64,000 nt of DNA from Bradyrhizobium macuxiense (GTDB taxonomy: Bacteria > Pseudomonadota > Alphaproteobacteria > Rhizobiales > Xanthobacteraceae), in assembly GCF_001542415.1 (NCBI RefSeq), contig NZ_LNCU01000041.1, positions 109,429 to 173,428 on the forward strand, read 5' to 3'. The notes beneath the pieces are model-generated. The model was not told the origin of the DNA. It saw only the letters and a program-made list of their open reading frames with translations, and did not search any database. Positions 35,303-46,322 of this stretch are shown in pieces (positions within the stretch are counted from its first letter, which is position 1; every line of letters begins with the position of its first letter). Position numbers and translations under genes: made by a program.

Positions 35303-38300
35303 TTTCATCGGTTTTCGTCGATCGTCCGCGGCTTGCGATCGTCATCGCGTTCGTGATCACGATCGCGGGCGCATTGGCGCTGCTGCAGATTCCGGTCGCC
35401 CAGTTCCCCGACATCGTGCCGCCGCAGGTCACAGTCTCGGCGACGTTCCCCGGAGCTTCCGCCGACGTGGTGGAATCCAGCGTCGCCCAACCGCTCGAAG
35501 CGCAGGTCGTGGGCGTCGACAAGATGCTCTATATGAAGTCGACCAGCGGCAACGACGGCAGCTACACGCTGACGGTCTCGTTCGCGCTCGGCACCAATCC
35601 GGATATCAACACGGTCAACGTCAACAATCGGGTGCAGAGCGCGCTGGCGCAATTACCGACCGAGGTGCAGGCGCAGGGCCTGACGGTGCAGAAGAAATCC
35701 TCGGCCGTGCTGCAGTTCATCGTGCTGTACAGCAAGGACAGCCAGCAGGATCCGCTGTTCATCACCAACTACGCCATCATCAATGTGCTGGATGCGATCT
35801 CGCGCACGCCCGGCGTCGGACAGGCGTCGCTGTTTGCGAAGCTGAACTACTCGATGCGGATCTGGTTCGACACGCAGCGTCTGACCAGCCTCAACCTGGC
35901 GCCGTCCGACGTGATCGCGGCGATCAGGGCGCAAAGCGTGCAGGCGCCGGTCGGCCGCATCGGCGCGCGCCCGATCAGCAATGATCAGCAGTTCCAGTTC
36001 AACGTGCAGACGCAGGGCCGCCTGACGACATCGGCACAGTTCGGCGACATCGTGCTGCGGGCCAACCCGGACGGATCGGTGCTGCGGATCAAGGATGTCG
36101 CGCGCGTCGAGATCGGCGCGCAGAACATGGACTCCGAGTCGCGGATCGACGGCAATCCCGGCGTGCCGATGGGTATCTACCTTGCTCCCGGCGCCAATGC
36201 GGTGACGACGGCCAAGGCCGTCCAGGCCACGCTGGCCAAGCTTTCGGAGCGGTTCCCGCCGGGCCTCACCTATCTCGTGCAGTATGATTCCACGACCTTC
36301 GTCTCCGACACGATCAAGGAAGTGATGAAGACGCTCGGCGAGGCCTTCGTGCTCGTCGTGATCGTGGTTTTCCTGTTCCTCGGCAATCTGCGCGCCACCG
36401 TGATTCCGGCAGTCGCGGTTCCGGTCAGCCTGATCGGCACCTTTGCCGTGCTGCTCGCGATGGGCTATTCGGCAAATACGGTCTCCCTGCTGGCGATGGT
36501 GCTCGCCATCGGCATCGTGGTCGACGACGCCATCGTCGTGGTCGAGAACGTCGAGCGCGTCATGGAGGAGGAGCCGGAGCTCTCGCCAGCCGACGCCACC
36601 AAGAAGGCGATGACGCAGATCACCGCGCCGATCATCGCGATCTCGCTGGTGCTGCTCTCGGTGTTCGTGCCGATCGCGTTCATACCTGGAATCTCCGGAA
36701 CGCTGTTTCGTCAGTTTGCCGTGACGATCAGCGCGGCGATGGTGATCTCGGCGCTGAACGCGCTGACGCTGTCGCCGGCGCTCTGCGCGGTATTCCTGCG
36801 CCACACCGGACCGCGCCGCGGCATCATGGGGCGGGTGCTGAGCGGTATCGATTGGGTGCGCGATCGCTATGCCGGGATAGTGCGGCGGCTGTTGCGCCTG
36901 GCAGTGCTGTCGCTCGTCGCCGTGCTCGTGTTCGCCGGCGGCATCTTCGGCGTGTCGCGGATCACGCCGACCGGCTTCCTGCCCGAGGAGGACCAGGGCG
37001 CGTTCTTCATTTCGGTGCAATTGCCCGACGGCGCATCGGTGTCGCGCACCAGCGAAGTGACCAAGCAGGTCGAAGCGATCCTGAAGAAGAATCCGTCGAT
37101 CGAGCACACGCTCTCGATCATCGGCTTCTCGCTGCTCGACGGGGTCAACGAACCCAATTCGGCCTTCATGGTGGCCCGCATGAAGCCGTTTGCCGACCGC
37201 AAGGCCGTCACCGATTCGGTGCAGGCCGCGATCCGCCAGACCTTCATTGCGGGGTCGCAGGTCCGTCAGGCCTCCATTCTGCCGTTCAACTTGCCACCGA
37301 TCATCGGGCTGTCGACGTCGGGCGGCTTCGAGTATCAGCTCGAAGCTCTCGAAGGACAAGATCCGGCCGCGCTGGGCAGCGTGATGGGCGGGCTCATCGG
37401 CGCCGCCAACCGCGACCCGAGGCTGACCCGCGTGTTCTCGACCTTCACCGCGACCAATCCGTCGATCTATCTCGACATCGATCGCGCCAAGGCGCAGGCG
37501 CTCGGCCTCAACATGGCCGACGTCTTCACTGCGCTGCAGGCCACACTCGGTGGCATCTACGTCAACAACTTCAATCTGTTTGGCCGTACCTGGCAGGTCA
37601 ATGTGCAGGGTGAAGCGGGCAACCGCGCCGACATCCCGGACATCTGGCAGATCTATGTGCGCAACAGCGGCGGCGAGATGGTGCCGATCCGCTCGATCGC
37701 GAGCCTGCGGATAGTCACCGGACCGCAGGTGATCACCCGCTACAACAACTATCGTTCGGTCACCGTGAACGGCGGTCCCGCAGCGGGCGTCTCGTCGGGT
37801 ACCGCGATCGCGGCCATGTCCGAGATCTCCAAGGCGACGCTGCCGGCCGGCTATTCCTTTGAATGGACCGGCACTGCCTATCAGGAGCAGGCGGCCTCCG
37901 GCCAGACCGGCATCATCCTCGCGCTCGCGGTGCTGTTCGCCTATCTGTTCCTGGTCGCGTTGTACGAGAGCTGGACGATCCCGATTCCCGTGCTGCTGTC
38001 GATCGCTGTCGGCGTTTTCGGCTCCTTCCTCGCGATCAAGGTGGCCGGACTGGATCTCAATCTCTACGGCCAGATCGGCCTCGTGGTGCTGATCGCGCTC
38101 GCCGCCAAGAACGGCATCCTGATCGTCGAGTTTGCCAAGGAGCAGCGCGAGGCCGGCATGGAGATCGCCGAGGCTGCGCTGCTCGGATCGCAGATGCGGT
38201 TCCGCGCGGTCATGATGACGTCGATCGCCTTCATCCTGGGTCTCGTTCCGCTGGTGGTTGCGACCGGCGCTGCCCAGATCAGCCGCAGAGCGGTCGGCAC

Positions 38301-38457
38301 GGCCGTGTTCGGCGGCATGCTCGCCGCAAGCTCGATCGGCATCTTCCTGGTTCCGATGCTTTACGTGACCTTCCAGCGCTGGCGTGAGAGCGTGAAGCGC
38401 CGGTTCGGCGGAAGGGGCAAGACGCCGGAGGCTCCGACCCATCCGCCAGCAGATTGA
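35299..38457 (+). CDS. RND multidrug efflux pump (HAE1 family)
   Basis: A 1052-residue AcrB/MexB-type inner-membrane proton antiporter. The N-terminus [20 protein letters not shown], the TM4 motif [20 protein letters not shown] with the paired aspartates, the [12 protein letters not shown] segment and the [20 protein letters not shown] region identify HAE1 transporters. Length fits. No outer-membrane channel gene (TolC/OprM type) follows, so the pump must share one from elsewhere. Confidence 0.96.
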   Translation: MISSVFVDRPRLAIVIAFVITIAGALALLQIPVAQFPDIVPPQVTVSATFPGASADVVESSVAQPLEAQVVGVDKMLYMKSTSGNDGSYTLTVSFALGTNPDINTVNVNNRVQSALAQLPTEVQAQGLTVQKKSSAVLQFIVLYSKDSQQDPLFITNYAIINVLDAISRTPGVGQASLFAKLNYSMRIWFDTQRLTSLNLAPSDVIAAIRAQSVQAPVGRIGARPISNDQQFQFNVQTQGRLTTSAQFGDIVLRANPDGSVLRIKDVARVEIGAQNMDSESRIDGNPGVPMGIYLAPGANAVTTAKAVQATLAKLSERFPPGLTYLVQYDSTTFVSDTIKEVMKTLGEAFVLVVIVVFLFLGNLRATVIPAVAVPVSLIGTFAVLLAMGYSANTVSLLAMVLAIGIVVDDAIVVVENVERVMEEEPELSPADATKKAMTQITAPIIAISLVLLSVFVPIAFIPGISGTLFRQFAVTISAAMVISALNALTLSPALCAVFLRHTGPRRGIMGRVLSGIDWVRDRYAGIVRRLLRLAVLSLVAVLVFAGGIFGVSRITPTGFLPEEDQGAFFISVQLPDGASVSRTSEVTKQVEAILKKNPSIEHTLSIIGFSLLDGVNEPNSAFMVARMKPFADRKAVTDSVQAAIRQTFIAGSQVRQASILPFNLPPIIGLSTSGGFEYQLEALEGQDPAALGSVMGGLIGAANRDPRLTRVFSTFTATNPSIYLDIDRAKAQALGLNMADVFTALQATLGGIYVNNFNLFGRTWQVNVQGEAGNRADIPDIWQIYVRNSGGEMVPIRSIASLRIVTGPQVITRYNNYRSVTVNGGPAAGVSSGTAIAAMSEISKATLPAGYSFEWTGTAYQEQAASGQTGIILALAVLFAYLFLVALYESWTIPIPVLLSIAVGVFGSFLAIKVAGLDLNLYGQIGLVVLIALAAKNGILIVEFAKEQREAGMEIAEAALLGSQMRFRAVMMTSIAFILGLVPLVVATGAAQISRRAVGTAVFGGMLAASSIGIFLVPMLYVTFQRWRESVKRRFGGRGKTPEAPTHPPAD

Positions 38458-38608
38458 CGCTGGAGCGCCCGAGGGGCGTTCCCGGAGCGTAACGGCCTGA
38501 TTTGTGTGGCGAATTGAGCCTCATCGACGGTGCAATGGCTGGGGCCGTCGGGCTCGGAGACGTGTCGGCCGGTTGAATTCGCGGTCCCAGAGTCCTATGC
38601 GTGGCGCC

Positions 38609-40639
<2,031 letters not shown>

Positions 40640-41072
40640 CGGGAAATGGGGATGTGATCAGGCTCGGCCTGACGCTTTCGTCTCCGCAACAAAAATGTCG
40701 AAAACAACCTCATGCAAAGTAGCCGGCGATCGCCGCTGGATGCCGCGTGAATTCCGTTAAGACATTGAAACATCATTAAAAATTTGAGGCTTCGGTGAGC
40801 TGAGAAGACGTCCGACCCCCCGTAGGCACGGGACCGATGCTTTTCCATAAAAAATACAGGAAAGAGGCAACTTCTCCGACGAGGCGCGCAATGCCGCTGG
40901 CCCCAGCAGTGGAGCGCCTCTCCGGCGCGTCCATTGATTCGGCATTGGTAAGCGCGGCGCGCATCATGATCCGCTCTCTGCTTGAGTAGAACCTCCGCCT
41001 GGACGCCTTGTACTTGCCGCGCGGAGGCTGATGTCTGGCCTCGCGGATCATGCCCCATCGGGGTTTCGGGCG
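40640..41072. other. Intergenic region between convergent genes
   Basis: No gene seen. It contains cgaaaacaacctcatgcaaagtag near 40691, which I recall as a frequently dispersed sequence in bradyrhizobia; this is from memory only. Base composition falls here, marking the left edge of the accessory region. Confidence 0.4.
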
Positions 41073-42293
41073 CTATCGTCCACGCGCGTTGCCTTGCCCA
41101 TCGGGAAGCTCGCCGACAGTGACGCTCACCGAGCGCTGATTTCCGTTGCGGAGCACGCCGAGCTGAGCCGAGGAACCCGGCTTCATATCCTGGATCTTGG
41201 CGGTCAGATCATGGGCACCCTTGATCTGATCGCCGCCCACCGCGATGATCACGTCGCCATTGGCCAATCCCGCTTTCGCAGCCGGACCATTGCCTTGCAC
41301 GCTGGCAACGATTGCGCCGCGCAGATTGCTCTGGCCAAGCCCCTCGGCGATATCGGGCGTGACCGACTGCATGCTAACTCCGATCCATCCGCGCGTGACT
41401 GAACCTTTATCTCTCAGTTGCCGAATGACTTTTCTGGCCGTATCGGCAGGAACGGCAAATGCAACGCCGACCGAGTCCCCCGAAGGCGCCGCTAGAATCA
41501 TGCTGTTCACGCCAACGACATTGCCACCTGTATCGAAGCTCGGGCCGCCAGAATCGCCCTTGTTGATTGGAGCGCTGATCTGGAGGAGGTCGTCTGGCGC
41601 CCCCGTCACCTCGATGTTGCGCTCGCGTGCGGAAACAATGCCCGCCGTTACCGTGCCGCCGAGGCCGAACCGATTGCCGACGGCCAGCACCCAGTCACCG
41701 ACGCGCGGCGGCTGCTCGGCAAACGTCACATAGCTGAAGTCCGTACGATCATCGACTTTGATCAGGGCAAGATCGCTCAATGCGTCCCTGCCGACGACCT
41801 TCGCCGTGTAAATCTTACCGTCATTGGTGCGGATCCGGGCGGTGCCGCCGCCTTCGACGACCTTACTGTTGGTCACAGCATAACCATCAGCCGAGATGAA
41901 GAAGCCGGATCCGCTGGTGGTCATTTGTCCGGCCTTTGACGCCTCATGGTCCTGACCCTGATCACCTTGGTCCGGTCCTTTTGGAATCTCCTCGTTGGGC
42001 GCGGACTGATCGGGAGCGCCGGGGCCGAACGGTCGATCAAGCGTGGATTCCCTCCGCTGCGGCGCGACCTTCGAACTCACGCTGATCACGGCGGGCTCGA
42101 CCTTCTCGGCGATGTCGGCAAAGTTTCCGGGCCTTCGTTCGTCGGCTACGGCATGAAGCAACGGTGTCATGCTGGGAACAAGGTGCGGCGGCCCCTCCGC
42201 GTGGGTCGACGCCATGCTTTGCGTCAACAACGTTGCAGACAGCAGCGCGGCGCATGACGGGTGCCTGACGGCCTTCCAGAGACAAACTTGCAT
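41073..42293 (-). CDS. DegP/HtrA-like protein with a changed catalytic residue
   Basis: 406 residues: signal-like N-terminus, a trypsin-like domain and one PDZ domain (residues about 300-390, GWIGVSMQSVTPDIAEGL, AAKAGLANGDVIIAVGG). Serine (NKGDSGGPSFD) and aspartate (LSDLALIKV) of the triad are present. The histidine position, normally in TNNHVV, reads VTNSKVVEGG, so it is lysine (AAG). The second PDZ of DegP is missing. It may be a non-proteolytic chaperone or an inactive paralogue. Elsewhere in the family the histidine is nearly invariant. Confidence 0.88.
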   Translation of the reverse strand: MQVCLWKAVRHPSCAALLSATLLTQSMASTHAEGPPHLVPSMTPLLHAVADERRPGNFADIAEKVEPAVISVSSKVAPQRRESTLDRPFGPGAPDQSAPNEEIPKGPDQGDQGQDHEASKAGQMTTSGSGFFISADGYAVTNSKVVEGGGTARIRTNDGKIYTAKVVGRDALSDLALIKVDDRTDFSYVTFAEQPPRVGDWVLAVGNRFGLGGTVTAGIVSARERNIEVTGAPDDLLQISAPINKGDSGGPSFDTGGNVVGVNSMILAAPSGDSVGVAFAVPADTARKVIRQLRDKGSVTRGWIGVSMQSVTPDIAEGLGQSNLRGAIVASVQGNGPAAKAGLANGDVIIAVGGDQIKGAHDLTAKIQDMKPGSSAQLGVLRNGNQRSVSVTVGELPDGQGNARGR

Positions 42294-42463
42294 GAGTCAT
42301 ATCCCTTGTCGCGGCGAGGCACGGTTCCCCGTCGCCTTCTTCGACTGCATTTTGTCTGTCAACGCGCGTGCATGCGGAGCGGTTGCGTGCAATGTTCCGT
42401 CCTTATCGCCGCGGCCGTCATGCGATGATGCGGGAAAGACTGGTCGACGCCAGCGGCGCCCCA

Positions 42464-42899
42464 TCAATCGGGGTCGCGCCTGGGGTTGAGTCGGCGCCAT
42501 TCCGACAGCGGCACGAAGGTCCCCGACCATATTCCGCGCTTGGCGCGCTCTGCCTCGTCCTGCTCCGGCTGATAGGTCTTGGCGAAACCGTAAGCGATGA
42601 CCCAACCTTACCGCACCATCCACGCATTGATGTCGCTGCCGTCGGGGAGCTCGCAGATCGCCAGCATCCGCTTGTAGCGGTCGAGCGCCTTCTCCTCGCA
42701 CGTGACCTCTCGTCCGCGAATGCAGTTGCGCAACTCGCGGGTGGCACAAATGCCGCAGGACCAGGGTTTGCCGTCCGCGTCCGTGCAGCTCTGCATGCTT
42801 TCGGGGGGCGCCGATGCCCTCGAGACGGATGCGAGTCCCCGATCTGCCGATCGTGTCACCATCGATGACCCGCGCCTGAAGAAGGCTTCTAGCGCCCAT
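42464..42899 (-). pseudogene. Broken thermonuclease (SNase-like) gene
   Basis: The first frame gives ARVIDGDTIGRSGTRIRLEGIGAP, the Ca-binding start of an SNase domain. In a run of six C (42803-42808 on the plus strand as G) the frame shifts by one, after which ESMQSCTDADGKPWSCG and VTCEEKALDRYKRMLAIC follow. An in-frame TAA (42608-42610) stands where Gln is expected, in AWMVR-stop-GWVIAYGFAKTYQ. The tail AKRGIWSGTFVPLSEWRRLN is otherwise intact. Two independent lesions argue for a real pseudogene. The 5' end is unclear because a palindrome adjoins it. Confidence 0.85.
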
Positions 42900-42937
42900 T
42901 CAGCGGAGCACGAAGAGGAGCGGCGCTTGGCTGCCTG

Positions 42938-42982
42938 GAGCATGATCCGGAAAACCGCTTCACACTTTTCCGGATCATGCTC
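42938..42982. repeat. 45-bp palindromic repeat, family D
   Basis: GAGCATGATCCGGAAAA and its exact reverse complement (17 bases each) are separated by 11 bases. It touches the stop of the DUF190 gene. A degenerate half copy is at about 55408-55450. Confidence 0.88.
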
Positions 42983-43323
42983 TAGGCCATCGCTTGCTCT
43001 CCGTATCGCAGGACTTGAACCTTTTCCAACGTGATCAATCCGCTCGTCATGATGCCATCGAGCACCGGCAGGAAGCCGTTGATGTTTTCCTCGCTGTCGA
43101 CGATCTCAATGACCAGTGGCAAATCTTCAGAAAGGCGGAGGATCTTTGTCGTATGGAGCCGGCTCGATTTGCCGAAACCCATAGGACCACGCAACACTGT
43201 TGCGCCGGCGAGATGCTGTTCGCGCGCCTTCAGAACGATCGCCTCGTATAACGGTGATCCGTTACACTGATCGTCCTCGCCGATAAATATCCGGAGTAGG
43301 ATCGCCTGTTTCGGAATTTGCAT
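42982..43323 (-). CDS. DUF190 family protein of a fluoride-resistance locus
   Basis: 113 residues. DUF190 signatures are plain: LLRIFIGEDDQCNGSPLYEAI, GATVLRGPMGFGKSS, LPLVIEIVDSEENI. The fold is PII-like. DUF190 genes often sit beside crcB; a role in regulating or assisting fluoride export is suggested by this pairing but not proved. It lies 2 bp after the crcB stop. Confidence 0.92.
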   Translation of the reverse strand: MQIPKQAILLRIFIGEDDQCNGSPLYEAIVLKAREQHLAGATVLRGPMGFGKSSRLHTTKILRLSEDLPLVIEIVDSEENINGFLPVLDGIMTSGLITLEKVQVLRYGEQAMA

Positions 43324-43325
43324 CG

Positions 43326-43787
43326 TTAACTCCCCTTCAAGCGGTTAAGTCGGCTCGCGATTGTTTGCCCCAACCATACTGAAACCAGCCAGGTGATCGT
43401 GGAGGCGATAATGTACATCAAAGCCGTTTGCTTCATTCCCGAATGGAATAGCCTGAAGGTTTCCAGGCTGAAGGTGGAGAACGTTGTGTAGCCTCCGCAA
43501 AAGCCGGTCATCACGAACTGGCGCTGCCGCGCACTGGCGAAGAGCCTTCCCTCGGGGCCAGTCAATGTAGCGTAAAGGCCAATGATGAAAGAGCCGGTGG
43601 CGTTGATGAACAGTGTCGCCCATGGAAACTCTGTTCCTGTTTGAAGAGCCACTGATACGAGAAATCTTGCCAGGCCGCCAACTACAGCCCCTGATGCCAC
43701 GCAGGCGTAAAGGATCGCGGTGTTCCATCGATCGGCTATCGTTGAACTGGATTTGCGAAGCATGCGGGGGTCTATGTCGAAAGCCAT
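43326..43787 (-). CDS. crcB: Fluoride ion exporter CrcB/Fluc
   Basis: 153 residues with four transmembrane helices. Fluc motifs are GGLARFLVS, PWATLFINATGSFIIGLY and TGFCGGYTTFSTFSLE, all with the expected Asn, Phe and Thr residues. Fluc proteins work as antiparallel dimers. The start overlaps the upstream crcB-like gene by 16 bp, so the two may form a heterodimeric channel. Confidence 0.94.
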   Translation of the reverse strand: MAFDIDPRMLRKSSSTIADRWNTAILYACVASGAVVGGLARFLVSVALQTGTEFPWATLFINATGSFIIGLYATLTGPEGRLFASARQRQFVMTGFCGGYTTFSTFSLETFRLFHSGMKQTALMYIIASTITWLVSVWLGQTIASRLNRLKGS

Positions 43788-44221
43788 TCACTGAGCGAAA
43801 AACCGCATGTCACCGCGGAAAGGCAGAGTATCAGCGAAAGTAAGACGTTGCTGACCGCGCGACCGGTTTCGCCATCGCGGGCCAGCGAAAGCGTCTGCAG
43901 GCTGAACGACGAAACTGTCGTATAGCAACCGAGAAAGCCCGTCACGGCAAATAGCCACGGATTGGTTGACGCCATCAATGATGACTGGTTGGTGGCCAGA
44001 CCACCCAAGATTCCGATTAAGAAGGCTCCGCTGACATTGATGATCATTGTGCCCCACGGAAACGTCTCGCCCACGTTTCGGGCGACGACGCCTGAGATGA
44101 AGTAGCGTGCACACCCCCCGAGCACGCTGCCAATCACGATGCAAACAAAGCCACTCAGCACGTTCCACGTCCTCTTTGAAGCCTGTACTTGCCGCTCAAG
44201 ATCAATGTCTCTGATGATCAT
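43772..44221 (-). CDS. crcB: Second CrcB/Fluc subunit
   Basis: 149 residues from the ATG at 44221. GGCARYFISGVV, PWGTMIINVSGAFLIGILGG and TGFLGCYTTVSSFSLQTL are recognisable, with Cys replacing the usual Gly in GGYTT. The frame stays open to a GTG at 44410 with an extra hydrophobic segment (ILLLLAVLILIVAIW); family length favours the internal start. A second frame upstream reads TVIWLVLALLLLS then stops at the same place, so an adjacent membrane-protein gene may have decayed into this leader. Confidence 0.85.
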   Translation of the reverse strand: MIIRDIDLERQVQASKRTWNVLSGFVCIVIGSVLGGCARYFISGVVARNVGETFPWGTMIINVSGAFLIGILGGLATNQSSLMASTNPWLFAVTGFLGCYTTVSSFSLQTLSLARDGETGRAVSNVLLSLILCLSAVTCGFSLSEWLST

Positions 44222-44627
44222 GTGTATTCTAGCAATCCCCGGGCCAACCGCTTGCCAGATCGCGACGATCAGGATCAGAACGGCGAGAAGCAGCAGGATT
44301 GTCGATTGCGCTGGAGCAGCGACACCTCCGCGCTCGAGCGCAAACTTGATATCTAGCTCAGAAGCAACAGTGCAAGGACCAGCCAGATTACCGTATAGCC
44401 GTCGGCCCACAGCCTGTGTAGCCCGATAATTCGAACTGTATCATGGAGTCGTGATGGCACCTATTGGTTCGGCGTCTGCTGATGCAGTTTCAAGTTCCGG
44501 CTGCCTCTTCGCAAGCCGTTACATCGGTAGGCCTCAAAAAATCAGCTTCAGGACCCAAGGTGATATCGTTGACTGCAAGCTGCTGCCCCTATGTCACTGG
44601 GCCGCGCGGAGAATAGCGGCGCTCCAC
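44222..44627. other. crcB leader and remnants
   Basis: No intact gene is recognised. It holds a 35-codon frame (ending TVIWLVLALLLLS, stop in the crcB leader). I looked for the fluoride-riboswitch consensus upstream of crcB and did not find it. Confidence 0.4.
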
Positions 44628-44805
44628 TCAAGCAAAAACAGGAAGGGTGCTCAGTTGCGCCACAACGCAGAACGCGATCAGGGACGGACAGGTTGTATAG
44701 AATGATGGCGCTGCCAATAAACCAGGCGACACCATAGCCAGCCGTGAACAGGCCGAACGCTGCCGTGCCGATCTTTGCCTGGGTCGGCCAACGTTGGTCG
44801 CCTGG
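44628..44805 (-). pseudogene. C-terminal fragment of an MFS transporter
   Basis: One frame gives WPTQAKIGTAAFGLFTAGYG and VAWFIGSAIILYNLSVP, the eleventh helix of a typical major-facilitator protein. At LSVP the frame slips, and the neighbouring frame continues SLIAFCVVAQLSTLPVFA with a stop at 44628, matching the twelfth helix. No N-terminal half is attached; upstream is a TAG in frame. It is a scrap of a larger gene. Confidence 0.75.
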
Positions 44806-44918
44806 CTAAAATCGTCAGTCCGTTCTTCTTCAGAAAAGGAAACGATGACGGAGCAGCGTAGCAGGATGCGACCCGCATCAGTTAGGATCAACCCAAAGCT
44901 ATCGCTACCGTGCAGCAA

Positions 44919-46319
44919 TCAAAGCCACCAGGTGCCGAACAGCAGCGTCAGCACCGTCAACGGCGCGCCGACTTTGAAATACGCCCAGAAGCCAAGCGTG
45001 ATGCCGTGGCGGCGCGCGCGCTGTGCAACGATCAGATTGGCGACTGACCCCACCAGTGTCAGATTGCCGGCAAGCGTGGAGGCCATAGCGACGACGAGCC
45101 ACGCCTGCGTCGGATTCTGTAGGTTGGCGACAAAGGGTTTCAGGACCAGCACGGCAGGCACGTTGCTGAAAAGGTTCGACAAGCCGGCGGTGACGAGTGA
45201 CAAGATCGGCACCGCATCGAGGTGCAGCCCTCCGATTCTCGCGATCATCTCGGGCGCAAGCACCGTCGTTTCCAAGCCAGCCACTACTATGAACAGTCCG
45301 ACGAACATCAGCAGTAGCGTCCAATCGATCTCGCTGTAGACCTTTTCGGGTTTTAGTCGCCGCGTGAACAGCAACAGCGCGCCGCCAACGATAGCCACCT
45401 TGGCAACCGGCTGGCCGACAAAGAACAAGATGACCATCGCGACCGTCACCAGCGCCGACTTCACGACGAGGGGGCCATGGTAACGCACGGGACCAATAAC
45501 AACGGCGGAGAAATGCTCGCGGGTGAAGAATTCGCTACGATATAGGAGGGCGATGAGCAGCACTGTGAGGAGGAGACCGATGGCCGCAACCGGCCACAAG
45601 GCGGCAGCGAACGTGCCGTAAGGAATGTGCGAAAGTCCGCCGATGATCATGTTCTGCGGATTGCCGGTGATCGTGGCCGTGCTCCCGACATTGGAGGCCA
45701 TCGCGATCGCCAGCAGGTATGGGATGGGATCCCGCTTGAGCCGGGTGACGAGGTCGAGCACGAGCGGCGTCATCACCAGACAAATCGTATCGTTGACCAG
45801 GAAAGCCGAGAGAGTGCCCGCCACCAACACGATCAAGGCAAGCAGCACGAGCGGATAGCGGGCGCGCGTGACTACCCAGTTGTTCACTAGCCGGAAGAAG
45901 CCGGAGAGCCGCAGGTTGGCGACAACGATCATCATCCCGAGCAGAAGTGCGATCGTATCGAAATCAATGGCTCGATAGGCCTCGTCGAGCGACATAACGC
46001 CCGATCCGACCATGAGGCTCGCGCCGAGCAGCGCGGCGCCGGCGCGGTCAAGGTGATAGCCGGGCAACTTGCCGATGGCGATGACCAGGTAGGTGCCTGC
46101 GAAGATCGCGACGGCGATGCTTGCGGTTGCGTTGGCCCGAAGCGCTTCCATTGAGAGAAGCTGAAATCCGAAATATTGTGCGCCAAGGATCCCAAGGACA
46201 ATCACCGCTGCGGTCAGCGCGACTGCAATCCATCCGAACGTACGGGTTCGACGGACGTCATTGTTCGTGGCTGCGGGTTGAACCGGTGGTTGGGCGGGTT
46301 GAGTTTCGATCGACACCAT
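44919..46319 (-). CDS. ArsB/NhaD-type anion or sodium-proton transporter
   Basis: 466 residues with about eleven to twelve transmembrane helices. The signature SNVGSTATITGNPQNMIIG and its second half, SNVPAVLVL and STLAGNLTLVGSVANLIV, are hallmarks of the ion-transporter superfamily shared by ArsB, NhaD and DASS members. The substrate cannot be chosen. A hydrophilic proline-rich N-terminus (TQPAQPPVQPAAT) precedes TM1. It is the last gene in the sigma-54-driven series, 3 bp after the MFS gene. Confidence 0.9.
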   Translation of the reverse strand: MVSIETQPAQPPVQPAATNNDVRRTRTFGWIAVALTAAVIVLGILGAQYFGFQLLSMEALRANATASIAVAIFAGTYLVIAIGKLPGYHLDRAGAALLGASLMVGSGVMSLDEAYRAIDFDTIALLLGMMIVVANLRLSGFFRLVNNWVVTRARYPLVLLALIVLVAGTLSAFLVNDTICLVMTPLVLDLVTRLKRDPIPYLLAIAMASNVGSTATITGNPQNMIIGGLSHIPYGTFAAALWPVAAIGLLLTVLLIALLYRSEFFTREHFSAVVIGPVRYHGPLVVKSALVTVAMVILFFVGQPVAKVAIVGGALLLFTRRLKPEKVYSEIDWTLLLMFVGLFIVVAGLETTVLAPEMIARIGGLHLDAVPILSLVTAGLSNLFSNVPAVLVLKPFVANLQNPTQAWLVVAMASTLAGNLTLVGSVANLIVAQRARRHGITLGFWAYFKVGAPLTVLTLLFGTWWL

Positions 46320-46322
46320 GAC

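Noticed and set aside
35653..38442. 929-codon minus-strand frame opposite the RND pump
   Set aside because: Composition (His/Arg/Asp repeats) is that of a codon-biased antisense frame.
44222..44627. Fluoride riboswitch upstream of crcB
   Set aside because: I searched the leader by eye for the conserved core and could not align it; a covariance search would be needed.
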